DNA of 64,000 bases from Caulobacteraceae bacterium. GTDB taxonomy: Bacteria > Pseudomonadota > Alphaproteobacteria > Caulobacterales > Caulobacteraceae. A program made the position numbers and the translations under genes. The notes beneath the pieces were generated by a model. The model ran no database searches, was not told the origin of the DNA, and saw nothing but the letters and a program-made list of their open reading frames with translations. The stretch lies in assembly GCA_947475465.1 (NCBI GenBank), contig CANJLK010000013.1:1-64000 (forward strand), written 5' to 3'. Each line of letters starts with the position of its first letter. Position 1 is the stretch's first letter. Below are positions 18,956 to 27,814 of the stretch, piece after piece.

Positions 18956-19834
18956 CTAGCCGCCCTTGAGCAGGGATTCGATGGCGGCGCGGGCCGCATC
19001 GGCGAGATCTGGCCGCTGGAGTGCGAAGGCGACGTTGGCGCGCAGCAGGCCGATCTTGTCGCCGCAGTCGTAGGTCGTCCCCTCATATTCCAGGGCGTGG
19101 AAGGCCTGGGTCTTCATGAGGTTGAACATGCCGTCGGTGAGCTGGATCTCGCCGCCGGCGCCGCGCGCCTGGGTCTCCAGGATATTGAAGATTTCCGGCT
19201 GCAGGATGTAGCGGCCGGAGATAAACAGGTTCGAGGGCTCGGTTCCCGGCGCGGGCTTCTCGACCATGCCGGTCATGCGGTTCAGGCGGCCGTCCTGGCC
19301 GTCCAGGGCGACGATGCCGTATTTGTGGGCCTCGCCGTCGGGGGCGGGCTCGACGGCCACGATGTTGCCGCCGACCTTCTCATAGGCGTCGACGCACTGG
19401 CCCAGGGCCGAACGCCTGGCGGTCATGAGCATGTCCGGCAACATGACCGCGAAGGGCTCGTCGCCGATCACGTCGCGGGCGCACCAGACGGCGTGGCCAA
19501 GGCCCAGCGGGGCCATCTGGCGTATGAAGCTCATCTGGCCCGGTTGCGGCAGATCGCGGCGGACATCGGCGAGGATGTCCAGCTTGCCCTTCGCTTCCAG
19601 GGTCCCTTCGATCTCGGGATTCGAATCGAAATAGTCCTCGATCGCCCCCTGGCCGCGGCCGACGATGAAGACGAAGTGCTCGATGCCCGCAGCGCGCGCC
19701 TCTTCGACCACATAGGACAGGATCGGGCGGTCGACGACGTTCAGCAGGTTCTTCGGCGTCGTCTTGGCGCCCGGTAGGACCCGCGTCCCCAGCCCGGCCA
19801 CCGGCAGCACCGCCTTGCGGACACGCTTCGTCAT
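18956..19834 (-). CDS. galU: UTP-glucose-1-phosphate uridylyltransferase
   Basis: This 292-residue enzyme makes UDP-glucose from UTP and glucose-1-phosphate for surface glycans and for UDP-glucuronate via ugd, found 5 kb away. It has the nucleotide loop PVAGLGTRVLPGAK, the LPD metal motif (VMLPDM), VEKP near 165 and EIQLTDGMF. An unusual point is TTPKNLLNVVDRP where most GalU have PKEMLPLVDKP; the functional lysines remain. It is the first gene of a likely galU-Fsr-SDR unit and is divergent from the small lipoproteins. Confidence 0.95.
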   Translation of the reverse strand: MTKRVRKAVLPVAGLGTRVLPGAKTTPKNLLNVVDRPILSYVVEEARAAGIEHFVFIVGRGQGAIEDYFDSNPEIEGTLEAKGKLDILADVRRDLPQPGQMSFIRQMAPLGLGHAVWCARDVIGDEPFAVMLPDMLMTARRSALGQCVDAYEKVGGNIVAVEPAPDGEAHKYGIVALDGQDGRLNRMTGMVEKPAPGTEPSNLFISGRYILQPEIFNILETQARGAGGEIQLTDGMFNLMKTQAFHALEYEGTTYDCGDKIGLLRANVAFALQRPDLADAARAAIESLLKGG

Positions 19835-19945
19835 TGCACTCTCCAGGCCGACTCAGGGAGGCGAACTAGAGGACCAATGGGCGGAAATCCATCGCCTGCG
19901 CCTCAAAAAAATTTGGGGACCGCCGTGGATCACGATTTTGCGACC

Positions 19946-19960
19946 TCACGAACTCGTGTA
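19946..19960 (+). promoter_or_regulatory. Conserved upstream element, copy 1
   Basis: TCACGAACTCGTGTA contains a CACGA/TCGTG dyad and lies 60 bases before the ATG of the first small lipoprotein. A close copy at almost the same distance precedes the second lipoprotein gene. Likely promoter or operator; the factor is unknown. Confidence 0.5.
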
Positions 19961-20005
19961 ACAGTCGGCGGGTCGGAGGATCATCCTCCACAGGGGAGTG
20001 AAACC

Positions 20006-20272
20006 ATGAAGCTTCGTATCATTACGTCGGTTGCCGTCGCCGCCGGTCTGGCCCTGAGCCTCTCCGCCTGCGCCAAGAAGGCCGAAGAAACCACGACCAC
20101 CACGACCGCGACCGACGCGGCGCCCGCCGCTGCCGCTCCGGCCGCCCCGGCCGCTGACGCCGCCGCTGCTCCGGCCGCTCCGGCCGCCGACGCCGCTGCT
20201 GCTCCGGCCGCTCCGGCCACGGGCGCCATGTCGTCGACCACCACGACGACCACGACTCCCGAAAAGAAGTAA
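20006..20272 (+). CDS. Ala/Thr-rich mini-lipoprotein, copy 1
   Basis: An 88-residue predicted lipoprotein. The signal peptide MKLRIITSVAVAAGLALSLS ends in a lipobox LSAC, with the acylated Cys at about 22, followed by AKKAEE. The rest is low complexity: threonine runs, then APAAPAADAA repeats, then another threonine run and a charged PEKK end. A good Shine-Dalgarno (CAGGGGAG) precedes the ATG. It has its own terminator and a paralog immediately downstream. Function unknown; an extended envelope tether is possible. Confidence 0.8.
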   Translation: MKLRIITSVAVAAGLALSLSACAKKAEETTTTTTATDAAPAAAAPAAPAADAAAAPAAPAADAAAAPAAPATGAMSSTTTTTTTPEKK

Positions 20273-20300
20273 ATCGACCCTCCAAGGTTGGTTTTCGGCG

Positions 20301-20333
20301 CGGCCGCCCCTCACCGGGCGGCCGTTTGCTTTT
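20301..20333 (+). terminator. Terminator of mini-lipoprotein 1
   Basis: A perfect 9-base-pair stem (CGGCCGCCC with GGGCGGCCG, 6-base loop) followed by TTTGCTTTT, 28 bases after the stop codon. Confidence 0.85.
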
Positions 20334-20357
20334 GCGGCGCAGGGCTAGAGACGGCCA

Positions 20358-20373
20358 TCACGAAGCCGTGTAA
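20358..20373 (+). promoter_or_regulatory. Conserved upstream element, copy 2
   Basis: TCACGAAGCCGTGTAA, a near copy of the element at 19946, located 59 bases before the second lipoprotein ATG. The sequence between element and gene is also recognisably similar, so the promoter was duplicated with the gene. Confidence 0.5.
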
Positions 20374-20416
20374 GGGTGGCGGCCTGTCGGGGGACAGTCT
20401 TTTACGGGAGTAATCT

Positions 20417-20683
20417 ATGAAGCTTCGTCTCGTCACCTCCGTCGCCGTGGCCGCCGGCCTGGCCCTCAGCCTTTCCGCCTGCGCCAAGAAGGCCGAAGAC
20501 ACCACCTCGACCACCACCACGACGACCGCGACCGATGCGGCGCCCGCCATGGCTCCGGCCGCGCCGGCCGCCGATGCGACCACCACCACGACCACGACGC
20601 CGCCGGCTGACGCAGCCGCGCCGCCGGCCGACGCCTCGTCGACCACCTCGATGACCACCACCACCACCCCGGAAAAGAAGTAA
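20417..20683 (+). CDS. Ala/Thr-rich mini-lipoprotein, copy 2
   Basis: An 88-residue paralog of the preceding protein with an almost identical signal peptide and lipobox (LSLSACAKKAE), and the same PEKK ending. The mature part differs: longer threonine runs and PPADAAAPPAD repeats replace the alanine-proline repeats. The signal and ends are conserved while the middle changes in repeat number and composition, typical of a protein selected for a disordered, anchored chain. Transcribed from its own promoter copy and ended by its own terminator. Confidence 0.8.
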   Translation: MKLRLVTSVAVAAGLALSLSACAKKAEDTTSTTTTTTATDAAPAMAPAAPAADATTTTTTTPPADAAAPPADASSTTSMTTTTTPEKK

Positions 20684-20712
20684 GCTGGCCTTCCAAGGCT
20701 GGTTTCGGCGCG

Positions 20713-20743
20713 GCCGCTCCTGAAGGGGGCGGCTGTTTGCTTT
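20713..20743 (+). terminator. Terminator of mini-lipoprotein 2
   Basis: An 8-base-pair stem (GCCGCTCC with GGGGCGGC, one G-T pair) followed by TGTTTGCTTT. It is a diverged copy of the terminator at 20301 and lies just before the convergent glmS stop. Confidence 0.75.
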
Positions 20744-20749
20744 CGGGCC

Positions 20750-22570
20750 CTATTCTACCGTCACGGACTTGGCCAGGTTGCGGGGCTGGTCGACGTCGGC
20801 GCCCTTCTGAACGGCGACATAGTAGGCCAGAAGCTGGATCGGCGCGGACATCACCAGGGGCGCGATCAGCGGGTCGCAGCGTGGCGCGGTGACCACCACC
20901 CGGGCCCCCGCCGGCGCGTGGCGCTGGCCTTCCGGATCGGTGATGAAGACGACCTGGCCGCCGCGCGCCATCACCTCGCTCATGTTCGAGGCGGACTTCT
21001 CGAAATAGCTGTCGAAGGGCGCCAGGATGACGATCGGCGTCTTGTCGTCGACGAGCGCGATGGGGCCGTGCTTGAGCTCGCCCGCCGCGTAGCCCTCGGC
21101 GTGGATGTAGCTGAGCTCCTTGAGCTTGAGCGCGCCCTCAAGCGCCAGCGGGTACATCGGCCCGCGGCCCAGGTAGAGGACGTCCCGCGCCTTGGCGATC
21201 TCCACCGCCACCAGGCGCACCGCCTCCTCCAGCTGGATGGATTCGGCGATCAGGCGCGGGGCCTCCATAAGCACCCGGACCATCCGCTGCTCCTCCGCCT
21301 CGTCGATCTTGCCGCGCGCGCGGGCGGCGGCGATGGCCAGCGCGGTCAGCACGCTGATCTGGGCGGTGAAGGCCTTGGTGGAGGCGACCCCGATCTCCGG
21401 ACCGCAGTGAATCGGCCAGACGACATCGACCTCGCGGGCCATGGTCGATTCGGTGGCGTTGACGATAGCTGCGCTCTGCATGCCGGCCGCCTGGCAATAG
21501 CGCAGCGCGGCAAGCGTATCGGCGGTCTCGCCTGACTGAGAGATCGCGACCGCCAGGGAGCCCGCTCGGAGCGACGGCTTGCGGTAACGGAACTCGGAGG
21601 CGATCTCGACGTCCACCGGCAGGTCAGCCAGCTGCTCGATCAGGTATTTGCCCATCAGGCCGGCGATGTGGGCGGTCCCGCAGGCGACGATCTGGATTCG
21701 CTCCAGGCCGGCGAAATCGATGCCGCCGAGAATCGCGGTGCGGTCGGTGAGGGTGTCCACATAGGCCGCGATGGTGCGCTGGCAGCCTTCCGGCTGATCA
21801 TGGATCTCCTTTTCCATGAAGTGGCGGTAGTTGCCCTTCTCGACCAAGGCTGCCGAGGCGACGACGGTGCGGATCTCCCGCTTTGCGGGCTTTCCGGCCA
21901 CATCGAAGATGCGGGCCTGGCCGTGGTCGATGGCCACGTAGTCGCCCTCCTCGAGATAGGCGATGCGGTTGGTGAAAGGGCCGACGGCCAGGGCGTCGGA
22001 ACCCAGGAACATCTCACCCTTCCCGTAGCCGACCACCAGTGGGCTGCCCTTGCGCGCGCCCATGATCAGGTCGTCCTCGCCGTCGATCAGGACGCCGATG
22101 GCGTAGGCGCCCGACAACTGGTCCAGCGCGGCCTTGAGGGCTTCCACCGGCGGCTTGCCGCTGCCCAGCTCCGAATCGACTAGAGCGGCGATGACCTCAG
22201 TGTCGGTGTCGCTTTCGAAGGTCCTACCCTTGGCCTTCAACGCCTCACGAAGTTCGGAGTAGTTCTCGATAATGCCGTTGTGGACCAGGGTGACGCGCCC
22301 GGCGGTGTGCGGGTGGGCGTTGCGGGTGGAGGGGCCGCCATGGGTGGCCCAGCGGGTATGGCCGATCCCGACGGTGGCGTTCAGCGGGTCGCCCGCAAGG
22401 ACGTCTTCCAGCGCCTTGATCTTGCCCGCGGCGCGGCGGCGCTGCACATGTCCGTCCACGACACCGGCGATCCCCGCTGAATCGTAGCCCCGGTACTCCA
22501 GGCGCTTCAGGCTCTCGATCAGCCGTTCCTGGACCGAGCCCGTCCCGACGATCCCAATAATGCCGCACAT
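20750..22570 (-). CDS. glmS: Glutamine-fructose-6-phosphate aminotransferase
   Basis: GlmS makes glucosamine-6-phosphate from fructose-6-phosphate and glutamine, the first step to UDP-GlcNAc. The start at 22570 gives MCGIIGIVG so that Cys2 becomes the N-terminal nucleophile of the class II glutaminase domain; a start three codons upstream would bury it. Length 606 fits the family. The C-terminal half has two SIS sugar-isomerase domains ([25 protein letters not shown]) and ends NLAKSVTVE. It is divergent from glmM with 119 bases between, consistent with coordinated control. There is no room or pattern for a glmS ribozyme. Confidence 0.97.
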   Translation of the reverse strand: MCGIIGIVGTGSVQERLIESLKRLEYRGYDSAGIAGVVDGHVQRRRAAGKIKALEDVLAGDPLNATVGIGHTRWATHGGPSTRNAHPHTAGRVTLVHNGIIENYSELREALKAKGRTFESDTDTEVIAALVDSELGSGKPPVEALKAALDQLSGAYAIGVLIDGEDDLIMGARKGSPLVVGYGKGEMFLGSDALAVGPFTNRIAYLEEGDYVAIDHGQARIFDVAGKPAKREIRTVVASAALVEKGNYRHFMEKEIHDQPEGCQRTIAAYVDTLTDRTAILGGIDFAGLERIQIVACGTAHIAGLMGKYLIEQLADLPVDVEIASEFRYRKPSLRAGSLAVAISQSGETADTLAALRYCQAAGMQSAAIVNATESTMAREVDVVWPIHCGPEIGVASTKAFTAQISVLTALAIAAARARGKIDEAEEQRMVRVLMEAPRLIAESIQLEEAVRLVAVEIAKARDVLYLGRGPMYPLALEGALKLKELSYIHAEGYAAGELKHGPIALVDDKTPIVILAPFDSYFEKSASNMSEVMARGGQVVFITDPEGQRHAPAGARVVVTAPRCDPLIAPLVMSAPIQLLAYYVAVQKGADVDQPRNLAKSVTVE

Positions 22571-22689
22571 GGGTTTCAACGTCCTCTATGGTAGATGCGT
22601 CGCGGGTGGCGTCGGTTCGTGCTGCGGCTTTACCATCCGTCAGAGTCCCGTCGACTAAATCTCAGTTTCGGATCGTTTCGAGACCCTTC

Positions 22690-24042
22690 ATGACCAAACG
22701 CGCCTATTTCGGAACCGACGGCATTCGCGGCCAGGCCAACAGCTTCCCGATGACCGCGGAGGTGGCCCTTAGGGTCGGCATGGCGGCGGGCAAGCTGTTC
22801 ATGTCCAAGGACGACCGCCGCCACCTGGTGGTGATCGGCAAGGACACGCGCCTGTCCGGCTACATGATCGAGCCAGCCCTCGTGGCGGGCTTCACCAGCG
22901 TGGGGATGGACGTGCGCCTGCTGGGCCCGATGCCGACGCCGGGCGTGGCGATGATGACCCGCAGCCTGCGCGCCGATCTGGGCGTGATGATCTCAGCTTC
23001 ACACAACGTCTATGTGGACAACGGCATCAAGCTGTTCGGGCCGGACGGCTACAAGCTTTCCGATGACCGCGAGATCGCCATCGAATCCCTGATGGACCAG
23101 GGCCTGGCCGACAACCTGGCCCCGCCGACGGCGCTCGGCCGCGTCGCCCGGGTGGATGATTCCCAGGCCCGGTACGTCGAAATCGCCAAGGCCACCTTTC
23201 CGCGCCGCATGAGCCTGGCCGGCCTGCGGATCGTCATCGATTGCGCCAATGGCGCGGCCTACAAGGTGGCCCCGGTGGTGCTGTACGAACTGGGCGCCGA
23301 GGTGATCCGGGTGGGCGTCGAGCCCAACGGCATGAACATCAACGAGGAGTGTGGCTCCACCCATCCGGAGGCCATGGCCAGGGCGGTGAAGGAATATCGC
23401 GCCGACATCGGCATCGCGCTGGACGGCGACGCCGACCGGCTGGTGATCTGCGACGAGAAGGGCCAGGTCGTCGATGGCGACCAGATCATGGCGATGATCG
23501 CGGCGGACTGGGCCCGGCGGGGCAAGCTACGCGGCGGCGGCGTGGTGGCGACGGTGATGTCGAACCTCGGCCTTGAGCGGTTCCTGAAGGCGCGCGGCCT
23601 GACCCTGGAGCGCACGGCGGTCGGCGACCGGGCGGTTATGGTCCGCATGCGCGAGGGCGATTTCAACCTGGGCGGCGAACAGTCCGGTCACATCATCCTG
23701 TCGGACTTCTCGACCACCGGCGATGGCCTGCTGGCCGCGCTGCAGGTGCTGGCGGTGCTGAAGGAGAGCGACAAACCGATGAGCGCGCTGGCCCGCCAGT
23801 TCGAGCCGGCGCCCCAGAAGCTGGAAAACGTCCGCTTCGCCGGCGGCAAGCCGCTGGAGAACGCCGAGGTCATGCGGGTGATCGCCGACGCCGAACAGCG
23901 CTTGAACGGCTCCGGCCGCCTTCTGGTCCGGGCCTCAGGCACCGAGCCTCTGATCCGTGTCATGGCCGAGGGCGACGACGAGAAGCTGGTCAGCCAGGTG
24001 GTCAAGGAGATCGCTGGCGCGGTGAAAAAAGCCGCGGCCTGA
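22690..24042 (+). CDS. glmM: Phosphoglucosamine mutase
   Basis: A 450-residue alpha-D-phosphohexomutase converting glucosamine-6-phosphate to glucosamine-1-phosphate. It opens with [12 protein letters not shown], has the phosphoserine loop ISASHN (Ser near 104), the magnesium loop DGDADR and the sugar-binding GGEQSGHI, ending with the phosphate-binding [12 protein letters not shown]. The start at 22690 (MTKRAYFG) matches family length. Divergent from glmS; together they carry out consecutive steps of amino-sugar synthesis. Confidence 0.97.
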   Translation: MTKRAYFGTDGIRGQANSFPMTAEVALRVGMAAGKLFMSKDDRRHLVVIGKDTRLSGYMIEPALVAGFTSVGMDVRLLGPMPTPGVAMMTRSLRADLGVMISASHNVYVDNGIKLFGPDGYKLSDDREIAIESLMDQGLADNLAPPTALGRVARVDDSQARYVEIAKATFPRRMSLAGLRIVIDCANGAAYKVAPVVLYELGAEVIRVGVEPNGMNINEECGSTHPEAMARAVKEYRADIGIALDGDADRLVICDEKGQVVDGDQIMAMIAADWARRGKLRGGGVVATVMSNLGLERFLKARGLTLERTAVGDRAVMVRMREGDFNLGGEQSGHIILSDFSTTGDGLLAALQVLAVLKESDKPMSALARQFEPAPQKLENVRFAGGKPLENAEVMRVIADAEQRLNGSGRLLVRASGTEPLIRVMAEGDDEKLVSQVVKEIAGAVKKAAA

Positions 24043-24162
24043 GGCTAAGCCGGGCTCAAACCCCAAGCTTGAGCGCGTCTATCCAAGCCTGAGCATTTGT
24101 GACAATCTCGTCATGTTCATGCCGCTCGACCGGCGTGGGCGTAATAAAGCTTGGGAGAAAAC

Positions 24163-24324
24163 ATGGCTCGCAACCTCGTTTTCGGCGCTTCCAGACGACC
24201 GGCGGTGCGCTGCGTCAGTTCGCTGGCCTGCCTGGCATTCGTCTTCCTCCTGGGCGCGGCCTTCTGGTCCGGCGCGGTCTGGATTGGACAGGCGCTGCTG
24301 CAGGTCAGCGCGTCAGGTCACTAG
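24163..24324 (+). CDS. 53-residue single-pass membrane protein
   Basis: A short gene with a clear GGGAGA ribosome-binding site before ATG at 24163. The product MARNLVFGAS... has a basic N-terminus (RRPAVR near 11-16) and one long hydrophobic segment at about 20-48, ending VSASGH. It sits between glmM and the convergent ugd gene, which ends seven bases away. Codon third positions are GC-rich as in neighbours. No function can be assigned. Confidence 0.55.
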   Translation: MARNLVFGASRRPAVRCVSSLACLAFVFLLGAAFWSGAVWIGQALLQVSASGH

Positions 24325-24330
24325 GCGTCC

Positions 24331-25638
24331 TCAGACAGGCGCGCGGCCGACGCTGGTGTAGGCGAAGCCGCGGGCGCGCATGTCCTCGGGCTTGTAGATA
24401 TTCCGCAGATCGACGAGCACCGGCTGGTTCATCAGGAGCTTGATGCGGTCGAGATCCAGGGCGCGGAACTGGTCCCACTCGGTGATGATCACAAGGACGT
24501 CGGCGCCGGTGGCCGCCGCATAGGGGTCGTCCATGAAGTCGACGCCGGTCAGCAGCTTCCTGGCCTCGTGACCTTCCGGATCGAAGGCCTGGACCTTGGC
24601 GCCCTTGTCGGTGAGGGCCGGGATGATCGCCAGCGCCGGGGCGTCGCGCATGTCGTCGGTGTTGGGCTTGAAGGTCAGGCCGAGCACGCCCACCGTCTTG
24701 CCCTTCACCTCGCCGCCCATGGCCTTGATGACCTTGCGGGCCATGGCGCGCTTTCGCTCGTCGTTGATCTTGACGGTGGTCTCCACCAGCTCGACCGGCG
24801 CGCCGGCGTCGCGGGCGGTGCGGACCAGGGCGATGGTGTCCTTCGGAAAGCAGGAGCCGCCGTAGCCCGGGCCGGCGTTCAGGAACTTGCCGCCGATGCG
24901 GCCGTCGAGGCCGATGCCGCGGGCCACCTGCTGGACGTCGGCGCCGACCGCTTCGCACAGGTCCGCCATCTCGTTGATGTAGGTGATTTTCAGCGCCAGG
25001 AAGGCGTTGGCGGCATATTTGATCAGTTCGCTGGTCCGCCTGGCCGTGAACAGGATCGGCGTCTCGTTGAGATAGAGCGGGCGGTAGAGTTCGCGCATGA
25101 CAGCCTGGGCGCGTTCGTCGGTCGTGCCCACCACCACGCGGTCGGGGCGCTTGAAGTCCTCGATGGCCGCGCCTTCGCGCAGGAATTCCGGGTTCGACAC
25201 CACGGCGACGTCGGCCTTGGAGTTTACGCGCTTGAAGATCGCCTCGATCTCGTCGCCGGTGCCGACCGGGACCGTGGATTTGGTGACGACGACGGTGAAG
25301 CCTTCGACGAGGGCCGCGATCTCCTCGGCGGCGGCATAGACGTAGGACAGGTCCGCATAGCCGTCGCCGCGCCGGGACGGTGTGCCGACGCCGATGAACA
25401 CCGCGTCCGCGCCGCGGATCGCCTCGCGGGAATCGGTGTCGAAGAACAGGCGCCCGGCCCTGACATTGTCGGCCACCAGCTTCTCAAGGCCCGGCTCATA
25501 GATCGGGATGCCGCCCGAGCGCAGCTGCTCGATCTTGCCGGCGTCCTTGTCGATGCAGGTCACGGTGTGCCCGAAGTCGGCGAAACAGGCGCCGCTGACG
25601 AGGCCAACATAGCCCGTCCCGATCATCGCCACATGCAT
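24331..25638 (-). CDS. ugd: UDP-glucose 6-dehydrogenase
   Basis: This 435-residue enzyme oxidises UDP-glucose twice to UDP-glucuronate using NAD. The N-terminal Rossmann loop is MIGTGYVG (about 5-12), FIGVGTPS lies near 81-88, SNPEFLREG near 148-156, and the catalytic Cys is at about 263 in GYGGSCFPKD. The C-terminal UDP-binding domain has VLGLTFKPNTDDMRDAP. It consumes the product of galU. Likely monocistronic or co-transcribed with the downstream region; convergent with the 53-residue gene. Confidence 0.96.
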   Translation of the reverse strand: MHVAMIGTGYVGLVSGACFADFGHTVTCIDKDAGKIEQLRSGGIPIYEPGLEKLVADNVRAGRLFFDTDSREAIRGADAVFIGVGTPSRRGDGYADLSYVYAAAEEIAALVEGFTVVVTKSTVPVGTGDEIEAIFKRVNSKADVAVVSNPEFLREGAAIEDFKRPDRVVVGTTDERAQAVMRELYRPLYLNETPILFTARRTSELIKYAANAFLALKITYINEMADLCEAVGADVQQVARGIGLDGRIGGKFLNAGPGYGGSCFPKDTIALVRTARDAGAPVELVETTVKINDERKRAMARKVIKAMGGEVKGKTVGVLGLTFKPNTDDMRDAPALAIIPALTDKGAKVQAFDPEGHEARKLLTGVDFMDDPYAAATGADVLVIITEWDQFRALDLDRIKLLMNQPVLVDLRNIYKPEDMRARGFAYTSVGRAPV

Positions 25639-25671
25639 GGAAGTCCCTCGAACCGGTTGCTCGCCGCGCTT

Positions 25672-26184
25672 TCAGCACGCCGACGCCTGATGGCCTAGCC
25701 GCTTAGCGCCACAGTGTGGAGATTTCCTGAGTGAGGCGTCTCGAGCGGGCGTCTTGTAGCGCTCCAGCAGCATAGCGCGGCCCCAGAGCGTCTCAATTGG
25801 GCCGCCGGTGATCGTGAAGCCGGCCCGTTCGAAGGCGCGGATGGCTGGCCGATTGTCGGGATGGGGATCGATACCGGCCGCTGGGACGCCGTCAGCGAAC
25901 ATCCGGTCGATGTGTTGGCGCAGGAAGCGGGGGCCGTGTCCCAGGCCGAGGAGGTCCGGCTCGCCGATGAAGAGGTCGTGTCCCCGTGAGCCGGGGGGGA
26001 GGTGGTCGAAGTGGTGCGGCGGCCAATCTTGAATTTCGTAATCCTGGATCAGAGCGAAGGGCCGCCCTGCCAGTTCGACGATCCACAGGGCAATGTGCGG
26101 ATCGTCGATTTTCTCCGACTCTGGTTCGACCGTGGGCTCACCCCACCAGCGACGGACGTGAGGCTGCGCTCGCCAGCCGGCCAC
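25672..26184 (-). CDS. GNAT acetyltransferase, AAC(6')-like; start uncertain
   Basis: A GNAT-fold acetyltransferase resembling aminoglycoside 6'-N-acetyltransferases and siderophore-type acetylases: QPHVRRWWGEP near the N-terminus, IDPHPDNRPAIRAFERAGF at the acetyl-CoA-binding end. The first standard start is the GTG at 26184. However, the frame stays open upstream and encodes YLIRPCARADLALVAGW, which looks like the missing first strand and helix of the fold. No ATG, GTG or TTG is available there, only CTG at 26220. So either a CTG start is used or the gene has lost its start. Its product would otherwise be about 170 residues. Substrate unknown; resistance should not be assumed. Confidence 0.65.
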   Translation of the reverse strand: MAGWRAQPHVRRWWGEPTVEPESEKIDDPHIALWIVELAGRPFALIQDYEIQDWPPHHFDHLPPGSRGHDLFIGEPDLLGLGHGPRFLRQHIDRMFADGVPAAGIDPHPDNRPAIRAFERAGFTITGGPIETLWGRAMLLERYKTPARDASLRKSPHCGAKRLGHQASAC

Positions 26185-26236
26185 GAGGGCCAGGTCGGCG
26201 CGGGCGCAGGGCCGGATCAGGTAGGGCGAGCTCGCC

Positions 26237-27739
26237 TCAGATCTCCTGGTTGTAGGGCCCGACTTCCGGGCGCTTTGCCAGGCGCGGCTTCACTTCCTTG
26301 TGGAACAGGGCGCGCATGTCGTCCTCGCTCTGGGTGCTCTCCACCACGACGACGATCTCGGGCTTGTTGGAGGAGGCGCGGACCAGGACCCAGGACCCGT
26401 CCTCCAGCGCCACGCGCACGCCGTTGACAGTGATCAGTTCGGCGATCTTGCGGCCCAGGATCGTGCCGCCGGCGTCGCGAAGCGCGGTGTATTCGGCCAC
26501 GACTTCGTCAACCAGGCCGTACTTCACCTCGTCGGCCACATGCGGGCTCATGGTCAGCGAGGTATAGGCGACCGGCAGGGCCTTCTTGAGGTCGGACAGC
26601 TTCTTGCCCGGGTTGCGGTCCATCATCGAAAGGATCGCGGCGGCGGCCACGATGCCGTCGTCGTAGCCGCGGCCGATCGGCGGGTTGAAGAAGAAGTGGC
26701 CGGATTTCTCGAAGCCCGCGAGGGCGCCTAGTTCGGCGGTCTTGCGCTTGATGTAGGAGTGGCCAGTCTTCCAGTAGACGGTCTTGGCGCCGTTGGCCTT
26801 CAACACCTCGTCGGTGGCGAAGAGCCCCGTGGACTTCACGTCGACCACGAAGGTGGCGTTCTTGTGCAGGCCGGACAGGTCGCGGGCCAGCATCAGGCCG
26901 ATCTTGTCGGCGAAGATCTCCTCGCCCTCGTCGTCCACGACACCGCAGCGGTCGCCGTCGCCGTCGAAGCCGAGCGCCAGGTCGGCGTCGTACTGGCGCA
27001 CGGCGTCGGCCATGGCGTGCAGCATGACGGTGTCTTCGGGGTTGGGATTATATTTCGGGAAGTTCCAGTCGAGCTTGCAGTCCATCTCGACCACCACCGC
27101 CACGCCCATGCGGCGCAGGGCCTCGGGCGCGAAGGCGCCGGCCGTTCCATTGCCGCAGGCGCACACCACCTTCAGCGGCCGGTTGATGGAGGCTCGGCTG
27201 GCGGCGTCGGCGATGTAACGCTCCGCCACGCCGCCGATGTGGGCCAGGGAGCCGCCGGGCCGCTGCTGCCACTTGCCCTCAAGCACGATCTCCTTCAGCC
27301 GGCCCATCTCGTCGGGGCCGAAGGTGAGCGGGCGCTGGGCGCCCATCTTCACGCCGGTCCAGCCATTCTCGTTGTGGCTGGCGGTGACCATGGCGACGCA
27401 GGGCGCATCGAGGTCGAACTGGGCGAAGTAAGCCATGGGCGAGGTGGCCAGGCCAATGTCGATCACCTCGCACCCGGCGGCCACCAGCCCGATGGTCAGG
27501 GCCTGTTTGATGCTGAGCGAATAGGACCGGTAGTCGTGGCCGACGACAATGCGCTTTTGGCCGAGCTCGTGGATGAAGGTCCCGAGGCCCAGGCCCAGCG
27601 CCTGGACGCCCAGCAGGTTAATCTCCGGCCCGAACAGCCAGCGGGCGTCGTATTCGCGAAAGCCGGTGGCCTTCACCAGCGGCTCGTTCTCGAAATCGTA
27701 GGTGTTGGAGATCAGGTCGGCGCGGGGACGGGGAAGCAT
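26237..27739 (-). CDS. Phosphomannomutase/phosphoglucomutase
   Basis: A 500-residue alpha-D-phosphohexomutase of the PMM/PGM (AlgC/ManB-like) group. The phosphoserine is near 121 in MVTASHNENGWTG, the metal loop is DGDGDRCG, the sugar-specificity loop is GFEKSGHFF, and the phosphate site is RASSNKPEIVV. It interconverts mannose- or glucose-6- and 1-phosphates and so feeds GDP-mannose and, with galU, UDP-glucose. It differs clearly from GlmM upstream. It overlaps the possible extended start of the acetyltransferase gene. Confidence 0.92.
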   Translation of the reverse strand: MLPRPRADLISNTYDFENEPLVKATGFREYDARWLFGPEINLLGVQALGLGLGTFIHELGQKRIVVGHDYRSYSLSIKQALTIGLVAAGCEVIDIGLATSPMAYFAQFDLDAPCVAMVTASHNENGWTGVKMGAQRPLTFGPDEMGRLKEIVLEGKWQQRPGGSLAHIGGVAERYIADAASRASINRPLKVVCACGNGTAGAFAPEALRRMGVAVVVEMDCKLDWNFPKYNPNPEDTVMLHAMADAVRQYDADLALGFDGDGDRCGVVDDEGEEIFADKIGLMLARDLSGLHKNATFVVDVKSTGLFATDEVLKANGAKTVYWKTGHSYIKRKTAELGALAGFEKSGHFFFNPPIGRGYDDGIVAAAAILSMMDRNPGKKLSDLKKALPVAYTSLTMSPHVADEVKYGLVDEVVAEYTALRDAGGTILGRKIAELITVNGVRVALEDGSWVLVRASSNKPEIVVVVESTQSEDDMRALFHKEVKPRLAKRPEVGPYNQEI

Positions 27740-27814
27740 CGGGACTCCGGGGCGGTCGGGTTTGGGGGGAAGTAGCGCGAAACGCCCTTCAAGAATGTGT
27801 ACGGCCCGCCCGGG

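Noticed and set aside
22571-22689. Possible glmS ribozyme or GlmS-control RNA in the glmS-glmM gap
   Set aside because: The gap is only 119 bases and shows none of the pseudoknot core expected; glmS ribozymes occur mainly in Gram-positive bacteria.
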